Below, piece by piece: positions 63,132 to 64,000 of a stretch of DNA of 64,000 nucleotides; position 1 is the stretch's first letter; each line of letters starts with the position of its first letter. The notes under the pieces are model-generated. The model was not told where the DNA came from, did no database searches, and saw only the letters and a list, made by a program, of their open reading frames with translations. Location of the stretch: assembly GCA_965208965.1 (NCBI GenBank), contig OZ242384.1, positions 1,302,001 through 1,366,000 on the forward strand, given 5' to 3'. This DNA is from Bin5 sp965208965. Lineage in GTDB: Bacteria > Chloroflexota > Anaerolineae > Caldilineales > Caldilineaceae. Both the position numbers and the translations under genes were made by a program.

Positions 63132-63517
63132 GTCCTCTCTGCCTGAACTTGGGAAACAATGGCACCGAGGTCCAATAACGACCGCACCCTTGGATACAAA
63201 ATCCCGACACCTCTATTTACGTGAGCTCGCAACTGTTCCCACAGTTCTACGTCAGGATCAATTCCGTGCTGTAAACTGCACTGTCTGACCAAAGCAAGTA
63301 AGACCACTTCCTGTTGTCCAAGGAGTGTGTAGGAATTAAATTCCATACCGTCATTTGCATATATGGACGGGTCCGGCACACCAGGGTCGCGAAGTGAGAG
63401 CGTCAAGGCGAATCGGCAGAGAATGTTAGGTGTGAGACCAGTTCGCCCCTTCAGTGTTCTGACCTTCTGAGTGTTTTCGGCTGAAAGAAAAATCTTGGTG
63501 ATGCGCTCAGAACTCAT
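63128..63517 (-). CDS. dndE: DNA sulfur modification protein DndE
   Basis: A 129-aa protein with the DndE pattern: KVRTLKGRTGLTPNILCRFALTLSLRDPGVPDPS, then GMEFNSYTLLGQQEVVLLALVRQ. DndE binds nicked dsDNA and is needed for phosphorothioate installation; length is standard. The ATG at 63517 starts the conserved region (a longer frame from 63568 overlaps dndD more). It overlaps dndD by 11 nt and dndA by 3 nt, a fully coupled operon. Confidence 0.92.
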   Translation of the reverse strand: MSSERITKIFLSAENTQKVRTLKGRTGLTPNILCRFALTLSLRDPGVPDPSIYANDGMEFNSYTLLGQQEVVLLALVRQCSLQHGIDPDVELWEQLRAHVNRGVGILYPRVRSLLDLGAIVSQVQAERT

Positions 63518-64000
63518 CGACGTGCTCCAGGTGCGGAAGATAGCCATCTTTGATTGAGGTCCTCCCATATTCTGGATCGAAACACAGGTGAAGTTCTTTA
63601 GCGATGGAAGGGCGCAGAATTCCTAACCCCCGGCTGTCGATTTCGCTGTCTGTGGAGAGCAAGACCACTTGGTGTCCGGCCCTTGGGAGATAGCGTGTCA
63701 ACATGCGGTAGCGGTGCTCGTTATCCAGACGAGCAAGCGGTGTGTCGATTACGACAGGCAGCTGCCGCCCGGAAGCCTGTCCGAGTCCCCAAAGTAACGC
63801 GACTGCGAGGATTTGTTTCTCTCCCGCAGACAGTGCCTTACCGGAAACCTCGGTCCCGTTCGAATCGTAGAGAGTAGGTGAAAGAGTATCTGGGTCAAAC
63901 CTGACGGAACAGCACAGACCATCCTTATGCGCCAATTCGTTGAAACTCCTGGAGACACTCTCAGAAAGGTGGTCCACTCGCGCCGCGGTCAGCTTCTGCT
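63507..64000 (-). CDS. dndD: DNA sulfur modification protein DndD, C-terminal part (cut by window edge)
   Basis: About 164 C-terminal residues of an SMC-like ATPase. The end of a coiled coil (KLTAARVDHLSESVSRSF) is followed by the signature KALSAGEKQILAVALLWGLGQASGRQLPVVIDTPLARLDNEHR (Walker B and D-loop) and VVLLSTDSEID. This W-G-L-x-x-A-S-G-R-x-L-P-V-V-I-D-T-P-L pattern is characteristic of true DndD. The frame is open to the window edge, so the start and Walker A lie outside; dndC and dndB would be expected further out. Confidence 0.92.
   Translation of the reverse strand, partial: QKLTAARVDHLSESVSRSFNELAHKDGLCCSVRFDPDTLSPTLYDSNGTEVSGKALSAGEKQILAVALLWGLGQASGRQLPVVIDTPLARLDNEHRYRMLTRYLPRAGHQVVLLSTDSEIDSRGLGILRPSIAKELHLCFDPEYGRTSIKDGYLPHLEHVDEF

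Overview
The window looks like a chromosomal segment of a high-GC bacterium, most plausibly a Chloroflexota (Caldilinea-like) lineage. This is an inference. It rests on an F420-type luciferase-like oxidoreductase, a galactolipid-synthase-type glycosyltransferase, Tat-type lipoproteins feeding Opp-type ABC importers, and short TTAGTGGTCAG-like and CTCACTCCTCACTCCTC-like intergenic repeats. No rRNA, tRNA or CRISPR array was recognised.

Layout. 1-7.7 kb: tail of a sugar-phosphate isomerase-like gene, a MacAB-type efflux operon (ATPase, permease, adaptor), an OmpR-type two-component pair and a degenerate SDR. 7.7-9.7 kb: decayed mobile-element end, a gene that has lost its 5' end, and a C-rich non-coding tract. 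9.7-19.1 kb: carbamate kinase with a carbamoyltransferase, a KAS-II-like enzyme and a molybdopterin oxidoreductase, then a tight five-gene run (RibA-RibD fusion, Zn-type dehydrogenase, PTPS/QueD-like enzyme, GT4 glycosyltransferase, methyltransferase) that reads like a pathway for a modified, glycosylated pterin or deazaflavin-type compound. 19.1-21.6 kb: a small defence and toxin-antitoxin patch (Mrr nuclease, orphan HicB, FitA/VapC pair, RHH antitoxin with a truncated partner). 21.6-28.1 kb: lipid glycosyltransferase, purN, F420-type oxidoreductase, MFS transporter, SDR and nitrilase. 28.3-49.5 kb: a catabolic region with two sulfatases, two beta-propeller glycosidase-like proteins, an esterase-like hydrolase, and two Opp-type importers (one complete, one lacking ATPase genes), whose SBP-oppB gaps carry the same AGGAGTGAGGA inverted repeat.

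49.5-64 kb is accessory DNA: long non-coding stretches, relics of IS3, IS630 and IS5, a MITE-like pair flanking a nucleoside-deoxyribosyltransferase/TIR-like effector, and a phosphorothioation (Dnd) locus. On the minus strand lie dndD (cut by the window edge), dndE and dndA, in the order D-E-A. Converging on them from the plus strand is an operon of a PLD-SF2 helicase, a 57-aa protein, a second DndD/Rad50-like ATPase, a 139-aa protein, a ParB-like protein and an Mrr-type nuclease. My reading is that the minus-strand genes install phosphorothioate marks and the plus-strand operon is a mark-dependent restriction module unlike DndFGH or SspE. This is the most interesting system in the window.
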